Of a stretch of 64,000 nucleotides of DNA, positions 1 through 13,355 are shown in pieces. Where the stretch lies: positions 1,558,783-1,622,782 of the forward strand of contig WBMV01004981.1 in assembly GCA_013396655.1 (NCBI GenBank), written 5' to 3'. Source of the stretch: Campylorhamphus procurvoides. Lineage: Eukaryota > Chordata > Aves > Passeriformes > Dendrocolaptidae. Both the position numbers and the translations under genes were made by a program. The notes under the pieces were generated by a model. That model had not been told where the DNA came from, searched no databases, and was given only the letters and a program-made list of their open reading frames with translations. Each line of letters begins with the position of its first letter. Position 1 is the first letter of the stretch.

Positions 1-3000
1 GTTAATGTTAACCTTTGTGAATAGCATTCTTTGCCTGGCCATTCCTCATTAGACATGCTCGTCAAACTAAATGACTAGAAAATAGAAATAATCATGGATT
101 TGAAGAAGTACTATTATTTCATGCCAGAAAACTGTATATCTTTCTCACTGAACCATTAGCCTCTATTACTGACAAGGTAATCTTACCATAACAAAGATGC
201 CATTTGTACTTTATACTTGACAACAAATTAACCAAGTAAACATCGTACAACAAATCTGATCTGAACAGGTACAGGAATTCCAGCACTTCATTTTGCTTTT
301 AGTTTTTCTTACTGTAAATTCAAAACAAGCTAGGCTCCTATCCTATCAGGTGATGCACAGATTCACTCATGTCTATAGGTCATACCAAAACCAGAAGGTT
401 TTTCACTAAGTTGCCCAGCATTAAGGATATATTCCCCTATTTCACTGAGAGGGAAGAGAAAGCAAACACCAGTGATGGACAGCGACAATACTTCTCTTCT
501 GAAACTGTTTATTATCCTATGTAATGAGACGATTGCTGCATATAAAACATTTAACATTCTATCCCAAGTATCTCTAAGTGAAGATAGACACCACCTTTTC
601 TCTAAAGATCAGCATGACAGATCCTAAAAAAAAAAATTAAGTGCTCTGGAAGAAGAGATGAATGAGATAAAATCTACAGCTTTAATTGTTCACATTGAAA
701 AGGAGAGATGAGAAAAAAAACCCAACATTAAGCAAATGCCCCTGGCACCTAGTCACTTACTGTCCTCTGGGCATGTCCTAGAAAGGATGGGGCAGAAACA
801 GTATTCCTGTATGAGAAAATAATTTTGACATCTTAAGAACGGATGTAGGAATTCTGCCTAAAATTTAGACTTCAGTGTATTTATTTGGGGTTGCGAACAT
901 TCAAACACATGAACGTGAAATTATGATGAGAAATTAATACATGCAGGGACAAAGGAACATGTATTCCCACTGAAGGGAGGCTTACCACAAAGCAGAGGGT
1001 TTTTTCTTGCCTACACACGAATTAGCAATATTCTGCATTGCACCATTTGCATATTAAACAGACAATAACTTCATTAAGAAGTAAGAGGTTTACCACACAC
1101 ATACACAGAGAAATCTCATCACATCTGATAAAAAGAAAACTGAGGAAGAGTTAGGCCATCTATCCTCCATCTATTATATCTTATAATTGCCAGCAAGAAC
1201 ACCCATTTTCCAAATCTTCACCCTCTCAGTTTTCCAAGCACCTTCAGATTATTCTGCACTCTGCCCCAACACTAACTCAGGCTACTAAAGATTTATACTT
1301 GAAAGAGGGCACGACATATGCATAAGACACTGTAAAGGAGAGAGGAAAAGCACCATTCCCAGACACAGAAAGCAGAGGATGAATTCAGGTACACAGTGTT
1401 TGAAAACTGGCAAGAACTATGCCAGTGGACAGAAAAACCATAAAATCATGAGGAGTTTAAACTTACCCTAAGATTATAAATATCATAAATGTTGCACAAG
1501 TAGCACACCATAAAAGCTGAACTTTGAGAAATATCAGTGACCTTTATACTCTCTTTTTTAATTGGTAAATGAGGAAGGATGAAGGAATCTTACAACTAGA
1601 AGATAAACAAGTCAATACTCATTCATTAGACTTCTGTAACAGTGAAAAGTCCAACACAAAACCAAAATCACCTCCTGAGCAGAAAAGGTACTTCTACTCT
1701 GAATCAAATGGCTGAGAATGAAGACTTTGACAACTTTCTGCCGTATAGCAGCCAGCCTCCTTTGCATGCTGGCTCTGGGAATACAATTTCCTACCCAACA
1801 TTAGGCAAGTAATAGCTAAAGCAGCTTCAGCATCTCCAGACTTTTCAGACACCTCCTCACTCCATAGCCTCCTTTTGGATCATCACAATTAAATATTCTG
1901 CTCAACCGAAATCAAAACCTATGGCAACAAAACAAGCAAATAAGAATCACCTAGGAAAATATTCAACAAGAACTCAAATTTAAATGAACATTAAAACAAA
2001 CCTCCATGAATCTGTAGTTTCCAGTTTCAAGCTACCTACCTCAAGGTTGGTACTGCCACAAGCAATAACTAATGTCCATTACATACTGCCACTCTAATTA
2101 CAGGACTATTGTCCAGAAACTAATAAAACAAACAAAAGTGTTCTTCGTATGCTTGATGCTATTTTAAAACACTCTGAAAAAGTCTCTTCAGATGGTAGCT
2201 GTCAACACACTCAACTTGTCATAATGCTGCCTCCCTAAATATAACATCTTTCATAAAATGACATCAAAATCAAAACCTGAAGGAGGTCCTGCATATGTAT
2301 TCACCTGAATACATAAAGAAAAGCTCTGACAAAGTACGTGATGATTTTTACAGAGAAAAAAAATAATACCTGGTAAAGGCAGGGTGGAAGGAAGCAAGTA
2401 ATGCTGCATTGTACTATTTGTAGATAACCTCAGTAATGAACTCTATTGAGTTTGTATTTTTTAAACTGAACCGCACACTGACAATTGTGTTCGATACAGT
2501 ATCTTTGCTTTCACTGTTATTTCTATTCTTTTTATTCTGGATTGCCAAGCAGGCAGATTCACATACAACATCCGTTCTTTTCTACACTAAAATTTTAATT
2601 TTGGATTGAGAAGTGCCTTTTGTTTCCAAACACTCTACAAGATCACCACAGGCACAAACCAATCTTCACTTGTTGCATAATCTGCAAGATGCTGGCAATC
2701 TGAAAAAAAGACCAAACCCCAAGTAATTAATTCACCCAGATGCTGCCGTGCAGATTATCTAGGATCATCTGGGAGAAAGAATTCTGTGCAGTATAAAGCA
2801 GAACAGTGCTAATGAAATGAGTTAGCAATGTGATAGGATTTGTTTTATTTTAATTTCCAGCTACTCAGACAAAGCAAAAAAAACCCAAAATAAAACACAC
2901 CACCAAAATGGGCTGGTTTCTCTGCAAACACCACAGTCGTCTGACTGCATCTGCATGTGCGTAAGGAAAAACAGTGAAAAGCAAGTGGCTTTTACGGCAC

Positions 3001-6000
3001 AGCAAAAAGCCCAGGAGAGCCAAGAGCCTGATGTGCAGAGCTTTCAGCTGGGATGGGGGAGCCACATGTTCAATGCCCATATTAAATCAGAAAGGGAGAA
3101 GATCTGAGCTGCCTTCCCCATGTTCCACATATATGGTCTCACCACCTGACTATTCATTATCCCTATCCTGCTCTTCTTGAATTTTTTTTTCTTTTTTTTG
3201 GAAATGCCTTGTTTCAAGATAGAATGGAAGTGAGTTTTGGTAAGTTTTTCCTTATTTCTCAAAAATATTCCTTTCCCATCCATAATAGGCATCCATGAAG
3301 AGCAAGAGAGCAGATTCTATCCTTGTGGCACATCAATCCCCACTGTCCACAGCAGTCATAACAGCATGCCACAATTTAAAGCAGATTATAAATAGCAAAA
3401 AAGTAAATATTTAAAATAGTTATTATCAAAACAAACAAAAAAAAATACTCAATTTTGGATTATCTCTAAAAGCTTCCTCATAGCTGCATCACTTCAGGTA
3501 GGCCCTCTTTTTAAGCCCCTTGTAGTTTTGCGTCAGTATTACAGCAGTCTCTCCCTCTGTTTTCAAGTGTCTCCAACCAACATTTCCTTCCTCTTTGCCA
3601 AAAAAATCTCAACAAAACAGCCTGCCATCTATGAACAACTAAAGCAAAATTTCCATTTTATTTTCTCACTACACTTGCAGGAAAGAGATGTCTCTGAACA
3701 GCTTCTATGCAGTCTTCTAAAGCCAGTATTTTTAATTAGGTCTCTCTGTCTTTGTCGACATTCCATGCCTCCTTTTTGCTCAGCTGAGGTGGCGTAAGAG
3801 CAGCTCTCTCTGTAGCTGCTTTAGCAAATGAAAACACTAGACTTTCCAGTATCTTTGCAGGTCAGCATATGGTCAGAAATGAGTTTCACAGCAGGCCATT
3901 TTCCCCACCAGGGAATCTTAATGTGAAGAAGATAGAAAAATCTCTGTGAAGGGATGTGAAATCTTGTGCCAAGAAAGCAGGAGACTGCACTTGAAGTGGC
4001 TGTCAGTACAAGCTTCATGCTATTTCCCTAGCAAATAATGTCCCGTCCCCTCATACAAACAGCTTTTCCGTAAACCTTTTAATTTTATCTCCCATATTAA
4101 GCATAAATAGGGTGAACACTGACTCAGTGAACTGAAAATGTAATGGGCTTGTCTCGTAAGTTTACGGCCAAGTTTCATTCAACTATTATTGCAGAAAAGA
4201 ATAGGAGAGAGTTGAATTATGCTAATAGATACTAAATGTAAACATAACTTCAGAGTGCTATTTACTAACTTTAAAGATACACCTATAGCAATCAACTTTA
4301 TAAAGTGCTTGACAGAATCATAATGGTGATAAAACACATGGAAGCATAAAGCTATTTAAACTCTTAACAAAGCCATGATAATACTAACAGTAAATGAGCA
4401 ACTCCCACAAAATATCATTTAATAATCACACCCTGATAAGATTTAAAGTACATATCACCATTGTTACATGAAAAAAAACATTAAAGGGTTTTTTCTTTAA
4501 CACATGTAGCAACCTAACAGGTTTTAATTACCACACCTACTTCAGTGACGAGCTGTTCCACTCAAACACCCAAACATAATATTTACAATGTTGTGTGGTT
4601 GTTAAGGATCTTGATGATTGATGGAACCCATTGTGTTGCCATCTTAATAACAACAAATGCAAGTGATTACCAACACGGAAGAGAGAATCTGTGTTTTTAT
4701 TTTACAACAAAAGGCTGTCCTATAGGGACTTCTTTTCAACATAAACTAACAAACCTGTGCATATGTGAACGTGCTTTAGAGCTTGGCACAGAGAGTGAAA
4801 ATACAAAGCCTCTGCCGCTTTAAGGACAATGTATTTTTTTTGTATTAGCTTAAGAGCACATGAAAGCTGTCAAAAGAGCTGGTATAGTTTTTCACAATCC
4901 TGCAGAATTCATCTTGACCACAAGGATATATCTGAAAACTGCATCAGAAAGATAGCAGAGATCTTGTTTCCAAAAAAAAAAAAAAAAGCAAGCAATTGAG
5001 TCATTGAGTCAAATAGGAATACAATACATTTCCTGGCATTGCTACTGAATATTTATATCAGTGACGAATGAGACTACAAACGAAATATTTTAACATGAAG
5101 CTTTGCCTTGTTAACTGCATGATATGCCAAAACACCACCTACTGTAAATCACACGGTTTAAGACCAGTATTTCTTGTTTAAACATGCTACTTGTTCAGCA
5201 GAATCACTTGTGTGAACAAGCATACATTAATGTAGACTAACTAGCACAGTTTCACTATCCAACTGATAAAGTATAATTTAACAGCCTCATTATCAGCATT
5301 GTAATTTTCAGACTGCTGAAATACCATATTCGTTGCAAATATTATATGGTTGAAACACTTTAACAACATTGCCCATTTGACACTTCTGTCAGATAAAATG
5401 CAGATAGGCATTTGTGCATTGATGAACATGCTTTTAATCTTATAAAGAAACTTTCTCTGTCAAATTATAGGCATTTCAACACTTGATTTATGAACACCAT
5501 AATTAAAATCCTTATGCCTTAAAGAAAAACAAACTCTTCATTATAACAACAGCTTTCTTTCACATATTTATCTTTTTTATATTTGGAGTTTGCTTTCATG
5601 TGCTGCTATTAGCTATCAGTTCAATATGTCATTTCTGGCTGCCAAAACCAAAAAAGAACATTTCTCTTTATAACCTGGTCAAATCTCAAAGTCTAGGTAA
5701 GCACCCAAAGGGATTAATGTTTATTTAAAGCTTCCACAAAGCATTTGTGAGGGGAAAAAAAAGATCTGTTAATTTAACAGGTGGAGGACAACCATCACAC
5801 AATTCAGTGCTTCTCATTTCTAAGAAGGCCAGAAATGCTGTAAAGTCTGCCAAAATATTTATTTTCCTCCTATGAACTGTCAGAACCAAGAGTTTGGAGT
5901 GATATAATTTTTAAAAAATAAAAAAAATTCTATATTTTCATGCCTCTTTTTCTAGTGATTCTGGTTCAATTTAAATTTTAGACAGATCTCTGTAAGGGGA

Positions 6001-9000
6001 AGAGATTCCTATTTTATCTGAACAAATTAATGCATTTCATTCATTACTTCTTATAGCACCCATCAGCAGAGCAACAGCAGGTTTCAGATTCCTAAACTCA
6101 ATGCAATTCAAAACTACACACAATCTCCACTAAAACTACCATTACTGAAACTGATACAGTTACCCATTAGCATGCCCTCTCTAATCTCTGTCCTTAAATC
6201 CCAGAAAAGAACAACTGATTTACAAGCTGAGTAATTAAATCTTGAATCAAAATCTGAACCTTGTCAAAAATAGGACCTCCTAAACCATCAGGAAGAAACT
6301 AATTTCAAAAGAGGGAAGTCCCAAATCAAGTAATCGCTGCTGAAATCCTAGCCCATTTTACCCATCTTTGGAATAAATTTATTTTGAAATGTTACAAACA
6401 CCTTGAAAAAGAAACTAAAAGGAACAATGGGTGAAACCGTCTCCCTGATTAATGGCTGAATCCTGATGGGACTCACTGGACTCTACAGGGTTATCTGACT
6501 TTCGGCCACTAATTACAAAAAGCAGAGAAGTTCCTGAGCTCTGAACTACAGGAAGCTGTAAAGCTTATTGTGTCAAAGACTGGAAGAAAATGCTATACTT
6601 GTAAATAATAAAGACAACTGAATTGAACTACATTACTATTGCTCAGTGGAGAGGTTGAAAATTCACCCCTCAAACACCATCTCTAAGAACATAACATGAA
6701 TTTTGTTATCCTTCTAACAAGCCGTTGTAATGCTCAACTGGGATAAAACAGATCATGCTGCCCTCTTGTGCTTAGACGTGCACAGAAATCAACTTCTTTA
6801 TTCCTGCAAGTGACATGTGAAGAGGATATATAAAGCATTCACTTTGAAAGAGAAAATGTCCACATTTTCCTAACTTACACATATTTTGACATGCATGCCA
6901 CTCTCTTAACTGGGCTATGGATAGAAGAGCAAAGAAGTTTCAAGAGAGCCAGATTCTACACTCAAAAAATAAGTTCTGTCAGCAAATGTGGACGAGTCAG
7001 ATGTGATAAAACCCAAAATACTAACACAATCTCTAACTACCCATCAAGCTTTCACTTACAGCTTTAGCAGTTTTTCACTATAGCTGATAATGTATAGATA
7101 TATGCTGATATATTTGAATTTCAGTCAGAAATACCTGGCAATTTTTTTCTGAATGCTGGGTAAGAAAATACACTTTAGTCACTTAGGATTATCAGCTCAA
7201 TAGGGTTAGGTTAAATGCTTAAGAAAGAAAGAGACAGACAGTCATTTATTAATAAGGTTCTTCTGATGCAAGGCATACAGTAATGTTTAACTATTTTTAG
7301 AGCTGTGCCAAATTACAGAAAGGTGAAATCTGTGCACACACAAATATTTTTGGGTGGAAAGGGTGAAAGAAGAGGGATCCTCATATTCCTTTTCACTCTC
7401 TCTCTGCTATGCAATCCAGGTTCCAAAACTATATTGAAATTTTTCTATCATCTGGCTAAGATGATTGTAACTATTCCATTTACAGCCTTCCACATCCTGT
7501 ATCTTGCTAATGAAATCTGTAAAGAGAGACCTTGGGCTCGTGCCTAAACTGATTCACAAAGCACAATTTTTTCAGAAATAAGTCATCTCCATTTATTCAT
7601 CAAGACTGACTGGACCTACACTGTTGGGAGCTGACAGACATGTCATGATTCACCACATATTTCCATTTCCTAATGTCGACTCCCTGGTGCTGCTCATTAC
7701 TCTATTTCCCCAGTAAGAACTACCAAGAGCTTGGCATGTCTATTTATTTAAGTTTCCTTCCTCAGCTTTGGAACACAGATCACCATGTATTCAAAATATC
7801 AGCCATGGCATTTTTTAATTGCTGATTATTTTCTGATAAATAAAACAACAAAAGAAGTAATTGCTTTTGCTAAGGTCTTAGAGACCTCACACCAATCCTG
7901 AGAACACAGTAGATGCTTAAATGATAGATCTGACACTGCAATATCAGCATTGTTAATACGGGACATGAAAACTAATAGTTTGGCTTGGCTATTACAACCA
8001 CAACCCTAGAAAAAGGAGCATTTAATAATTTCAATTTCTTTTTAGCATGTCTTTCATAGTCAGACATATGAAAACATGACAGGAAAAACCACCAAAAAAT
8101 ACATCCCACCTCAAAACAAAAAATAGCATGTGAAGTTCTAAAATATAAATACACAGTAGAAAAACCATCTTAATCAGACAATGAAATACAGATGTTACAA
8201 ACAGGATTTCAGAATTGCTACATGCTGCAGTTACGAACAAGAACATTGTCTCACATGTCTTTTCCCTTTTATTTTTCTCCTTTTTCAAAAGAGGTATAGA
8301 TCAGAACAGCAGCACCTTTGCATGAGACCATGACCAAAAGAGAAAGATGACAAAAGAAAGATGAAGGGAAAGAAATATATGCATTCTGAAGTTAATCTTC
8401 TATTATAAAATATCTGCTGATTAATGGAAACACACATCTGTAAGTCACGACAGTGTGTGAATACCAGCAATAGGCAGGTTTTATGAATGTTAGTTTTACA
8501 AGGCACTGCTAATTTGAGCTTCACAGTATGTTACAAAGCAAACTGGTATTACTCTACTTTGTTGCTGATGTCTACTCTCTAGTTCTTACTTTGTTATCAT
8601 GAGCCAGGTTTATGGGCATTCTTACGAGATGATTATTCCCTCAAAAATACAGTTACTGACTGCATAGGCTGCACACATACACAGGAGAGAGAAGAGGAAA
8701 ACCCTTGCCTATCTGACAACAGCCCACATCAGCACTCTCATTTCTTCTGATGTAGATGCTCTCACTAGCTCTCCACTAAACTGTTTCTTGAGCTTATGGC
8801 TTCCCATCTAATCCTCTGCAATGGCCATGAATTTACATTGCCACAGACTCCCAGCGGAAGTAGGCCTTGTTACACAGCCTTAAACTTCTGCAGTTGTAAG
8901 GGTTTTTTAATACTAAATTGTATATGTTTCATTCATCATATCATTGGTATGAACTTTTTCTCCAGGAGTACTTTTTTCCTTTAATTATTACTAATTTCTC

Positions 9001-9763
9001 TGAAACAATACAGTCATCCCCATGTACCTTTACAACCATTAAATGTCTCCTGGAGTATGAGAACAAGCCTATGTCCCTTTTTTTTTACCCAGGGAGTGAA
9101 GAGCATCAGGTTTCTGTTTCTCATGTAGGAGAGAAACCAGTGGCTAGATCAACCAGTACCATCCCACTTCCCCACTCTCTTCACCCTGCTCCAGCTTCTG
9201 TCTCATTTCTTTTCAAGAGCATAAGGATCTGGATTAGTTTTATATTGCATGTTATATTTACCCTTTTGTGCATTCTGGAAGGACAGTAAACTAGGCAGTT
9301 TCTCAAAACTCTACATTACCATACATGCTTAAAATTATTTTTTAAAAGGGCATATAATTCATGGGGTTAAGCTTTCAAAGAAAAGCACAAGAAAGGCATT
9401 CCCAAAAAACAGCTGCATACACATTCAGCATAAGGAAGACACCCTGTGTAACTGAATCAGAACAGTAATGCAAATACAGGTCAACATACAACACCAAAGC
9501 TGCAGATAATTCATTGTTCTGTAGGCTGCATTTGGAGACAGTAAGGTGAACCATCAATATGCAGTCTAACCTTTAAATTTAAAAAGACTACACTGTTAAA
9601 GTGTTTAAGTAAGAATTTAAATTTAAAGAGTTTAAGAAAAGAAGAAAAAGAACTGCACAGATGTGTGAAAACACTATCAAATTGTCATTGCCCAGAAATG
9701 GTATAGTTAACACAATCAAGGGGTACGTTAAATATTGAGGTATTTTTTACTATTAAAACTTAC
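1..9763 (-). other. ABCC4: Intron 19 of ABCC4 (partial, over 9.7 kb)
   Basis: Starts with donor GTAAGT at 9,763. An A-run of 16 lies at 4,972-4,987. No exon encoding the expected RFSKDIGHLDD continuation occurs on minus, and no repeat family or RNA gene was recognised. The stretch is AT-rich with only short, unconvincing open frames. Confidence 0.88.
4972..4987. repeat. Poly-A run (16)
   Basis: Sixteen consecutive A on plus within intron 19. No retroposed gene is recognisable upstream of it. Confidence 0.95.
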
Positions 9764-9910
9764 CTATAGGGTTTCTATCAAAAAACAAGACAGGAGCTTT
9801 CAAAATGGATTGAAACATTTTGTTGTGCAAATTTTGACCAGAATTGACAAGAACTTGAAAGACCAGAAGACTCCTTATTATGCCAAATAGTATTGTAGCC
9901 ACTGTTAAAC
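9764..9910 (-). CDS. ABCC4: ABCC4 exon 19 (TM8 and following loop)
   Basis: 147 nt, residues 776-823 with split codons 775 and 824. [18 protein letters not shown] is TM8. [20 protein letters not shown] and [11 protein letters not shown] form the second coupling region of TMD2, with the universal [13 protein letters not shown] motif cut by the exon end (human VLVNSSQTLHNKMFESILKA). Donor ATAG|GTAAGT. This is the last exon in the window; the next, expected to encode ILNRFSKDIGHLDD, was searched for below 9,764 and not found. Confidence 0.97.
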
Positions 9911-12880
9911 CTAAAATTAAAAAAACACAGAGCATACATAAAGATATGTATCTTTCAGAAGGAAAAAAACAAACAAAAATAAAACTGAACTAAAACCAAA
10001 TTCTCTTGACTTCTGCATGCAGCAAGAACCCAACTTAAGCCTGGGGGGACTCAGACTGAGTGCAGAACATAGATATATTTGTCACTAGCTTCAGTTACTA
10101 TCACAGAATCAATTTAATCAATTTCTCTTATTCCATTTGAAAGAATTGGTACTTTATAGAAATGTAGGAAATGTCTGCTAACCCATGAAATAAATCTGTA
10201 TTAAAACCCTCTGCATAACAGCCTTACTAAGAAATTCATTTCACAGTGCTGTGTATAATTGTGGCTTGCAGAGGTCACTGTGAAGATTCAACATTTGCCA
10301 GCAGGTATTAACCAAGTAATATATACATGGCTATTTAGAGACAACCTTGAGTTACCTCCAATCAGCCCAAACCACTCATGCCATGCTTCCTCTTGTAAAC
10401 CACACCAATTCATTTAAATTATGTGTATTTCTTTAACGTTTTATAAGATGCATTCCTTATGTCATGTGAAATAGAGCCCTTCCAGGGAACTGGACTGCAG
10501 ACTGTCTCTGTTCTGGGCACAACTCCACTTACAAGACACAGTGGTGCTACATGGCAAAAAATGGAAACAAAGAATGAGATTGCTGATGCTGTGTTTGCTG
10601 TGCATAATCTACAGCGTGGCTGCACAAAATCCCTGTCAATAAAGGTGAACAGTGAAGGTGTTAACCTTATATTTGGCAGTGCTTCCAGGCTCCATGTGAT
10701 CTGCTTCAGAAAAGAAGCATAGCTTCCACAAGACTAGATGCCCAGGCCTTGAGGACACCCTGAAGTTAGACCCTATCAACAGAAAACATTTCCTGTTCTA
10801 CGGGCAGGTTAAAACTGGACACAATTCAGGAACAGTTATAGTAACAGTGGGAAGGAGGGAAGTTTTAAATTATGTGATGTGGTTAAGTTATTCCATCCTG
10901 CTTCTTACTGTATCCTCCCAGGGAGCACAAAAACAAGTATCACTATTTCATTCGTCTGCTTGCCGTTTATTGCTCACAATCTCTAAGGTACTGTTTTTAA
11001 GAATAAAAGCACGTGGCTGAAATGAGAGCCTTTTTGCCTTGTCCCAACTCCTGTATTCTAGTAAAAGAATACAATTTTTCCAAAAGTACGTACCCAAACA
11101 GGAAAGTTGGGTCATGCAAAAAGGGATCAAGAAGGGTACTAAGCAGGAGGCTGTGGCACACCCCATTCCTAACAGCAGTCTGTGGGAGCAATGCAAGGAA
11201 AGGAACATATCCTGGGAACCCCACATTTCTGTGCAACTTTGCTCAGGCGTGGAAGCCGCTGAAAGCTGTTGGTATGACCCTCATGAAAGAAAACATCTGA
11301 ACAGACCTAGTGGCTGGGGAGAAGAAGGAGGAACAAAACATACTTTCAAGTCCTTCACCTGGTCTGTCTGAAGCCAAAGGTTTTTGCTTTCCCTGCTTAT
11401 GAGCTTAGAATCTCAGCAGGAGAGAGACAAGGGTCCTTTGAACATTTGCTTTATAAAAAAGGCATAGAACTGATAGCTCGGTTCTCACCAACAGGGTTTC
11501 ATATTAATGGAAATTTTATTCTTCTAAATCTTTGTCTCACAGAAACAACAAGGACTAGGAAGGAACTACCATGGTCATTTTTATCTTTTTTCAAACACTG
11601 AGAATCAGAAATAAAAATGTACATTATTTTATAGTTACAGAAATTAAAGAGAAAGGTGAGTTGGATTATTATGTCCTTCACGTGAAATGTATTATCTTTT
11701 TATAACTTTGTCAGCTTCACTGACAATTTTGTGTCAGTCGATGCCATCTGTTCCACCATTGCAAATTATCAAAGTCACCTGAACATTTCAATATAAAAGT
11801 AACTTTTGTTGTTCTGCTATCTAGAACAAAACATGCCTTAAAGGATAAAATTTTCCCTAATGTAGTTTAGCCTATACGGTCAGAGAAACTCACATTTGCC
11901 ACATTCAATCATACTGTGTGGTCCACTGGAACAGTTCACGAAATAAGACATTACACAGAGAAAATAAGAGCCAAGTTTATCTGGCTCCTGAATTGTTGCT
12001 TCCCAGGCCAAGCACAGTGTTTTCTGTCAAGCACTCAGATCACACGAATTGCAGAAAACAAACCAAACAAAAAATCCTCCTCATATTCTCTCACCCATGG
12101 AGATGTTTCCAAATACATTCAACGCATATCCTTCAGGCATTCCACCTGTTTCTCACACCAATCATTTACGTCTCCCGAAAGAAATTACCATGCTGTACAA
12201 AACCATACATCACTAGGGGTGCTAAACAGCAGAATCTCAGAGCACGCACATGATTTTTCTGTGGCAATTTTTACTATATCTCAGAGCAGTATTTCAAGAT
12301 GTTGAATACAAGGATCAACACCCTTTTCTGAATATTCAGAAGCATATATGGCTACCTTTTGAAATACATTGAAATGTTTTTTAACCACCTGCTTTGCATA
12401 CCCATCCAGAGTGCATTTTAAAAACTGGTTCTTTTGCTGTGGCACTTCAGAAGAAATGTAGACATGCCAAGTTTTACAACAGCACAGAATGAAGATCCAT
12501 TTCTAATCCCTCTTGTCCATCCACATAATGACTGAATATTTACCTCAATGACTTATTAGTATAGAAAACCGCCACAATCTTATGGCGAATGACTTTTTGA
12601 ATACTCAGTTCCTAGTTTAATTTCCAAAATCCAGGCAAAGCAAATTAAGAGTCTGCATTCAACTTATTTCTTCTGTTAGCATTTTTGACTTCATTTATTG
12701 CAATTAATTTAATCAGAAAGCAAAATTCAGGCTCCTAATCTAAGATATTGCTCAGTTGCTGATAGAATTCACATTTCCCTATATTGCCATTGCTTCACAC
12801 CTCTCAAAACTCTCTATTATGATAAATCACACAATAAACAGTTCTTACACACACACATACACACACGCATGTGTAAATAC
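9911..12880 (-). other. ABCC4: Intron 18 of ABCC4 (2,970 nt)
   Basis: GT-AG intron (GTATTT ... AATTTTAG). Apart from the TG repeat at its 5' end I recognise no repeat or other element. Open frames of 87-129 codons on plus at 10,459-12,305 lack similarity or codon structure. Confidence 0.92.
12847..12873. repeat. (CA)n / (TG)n microsatellite next to the exon 18 donor
   Basis: On the transcribed minus strand, TG dinucleotides with single interruptions begin about 8 nt after the exon 18 donor GTATTTAC and run to GTGTAAG. Length about 27 bases. Confidence 0.93.
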
Positions 12881-12981
12881 CTGCATAAATTCCCAAATAA
12901 AAATTAAGGTCTAGATGTTCAGTCTCATTTGTTCCATTATTTCCATTTGTTGTGAGATTCAACTTTTTTTGATTATTTGCC
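12881..12981 (-). CDS. ABCC4: ABCC4 exon 18 (glycosylated loop between TM7 and TM8)
   Basis: 101 nt, residues 742-774 with split codons 741 and 775. It reads ANNQKKLNLTTNGNNGTNET, then EHLDLNFYLGIYA. This is the large extracellular loop that carries N-glycans in human MRP4 (Asn746 and Asn754). Three sequons are present: Asn749-Leu-Thr, Asn756-Gly-Thr and Asn759-Glu-Thr. LDLNFYLGIY matches human LDLNWYLGIY. The donor GCAG|GTATTT is weak and followed at once by a TG repeat. Confidence 0.95.
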
Positions 12982-13317
12982 CTGTGGAAATGAATACAGA
13001 AGATAACCATCATCAAGTAAGTATGTTAGCTGTTTCTAGATTCAGCTCTGCTGAAACCTTCAGTTCAAAAGACCTCATGTATCAATGCTGTCACGCATCA
13101 CAACACAAGTAGACGCAATTGCAGTCTACACTTAACATAAAGTTTCATTTCCAACCCCCACCAAAACAAGTGGAAAGCTAAAGAGGAAGATCAAGAGTAC
13201 TTTAAAGTTTCCTAGAACAGGTTCCCTTACCACAGAAACCTATACAACACTGATTTCTATTAAACAAACAGCATCTGACTGGCAGAAATGACTGGCCAGC
13301 TATTATCAGCAACTTAC
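12982..13317 (-). other. ABCC4: Intron 17 of ABCC4 (336 nt)
   Basis: Short GT-AG intron (GTAAGT ... TTTCCACAG). No feature seen. Confidence 0.94.
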
Positions 13318-13355
13318 CAGTAGGAAAGCCACCAGTCCTGGAGCACATAGGCCAC
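13318..13355 (-). CDS. ABCC4: ABCC4 exon 17 (38-nt micro-exon, TM7 end)
   Basis: Only 38 nt, residues 729-740 plus TG of Trp741. It reads VAYVLQDWWLSYW, identical to the human segment as I recall it. QDWWLSYW marks the external end of TM7 in ABCC proteins. Acceptor CACAAG|GTGGCC; donor CTG|GTAAGT. The phase-2 exit fits the GG start of exon 18. It was found by exon phase and the conserved motif, since it is too short for ORF finding. Confidence 0.95.

Noticed and set aside
1462..1500. Donor-like CTTAGGGTAAGT on minus, tested as exon 20
   Set aside because: The upstream translation does not give the expected ILNRFSKDIGHLDD and lacks a suitable acceptor.
11916..12305. 129- and 111-codon overlapping open frames on plus in intron 18
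   Set aside because: Two frames open together in the same AT-rich DNA, no similarity and no codon bias; taken as chance.
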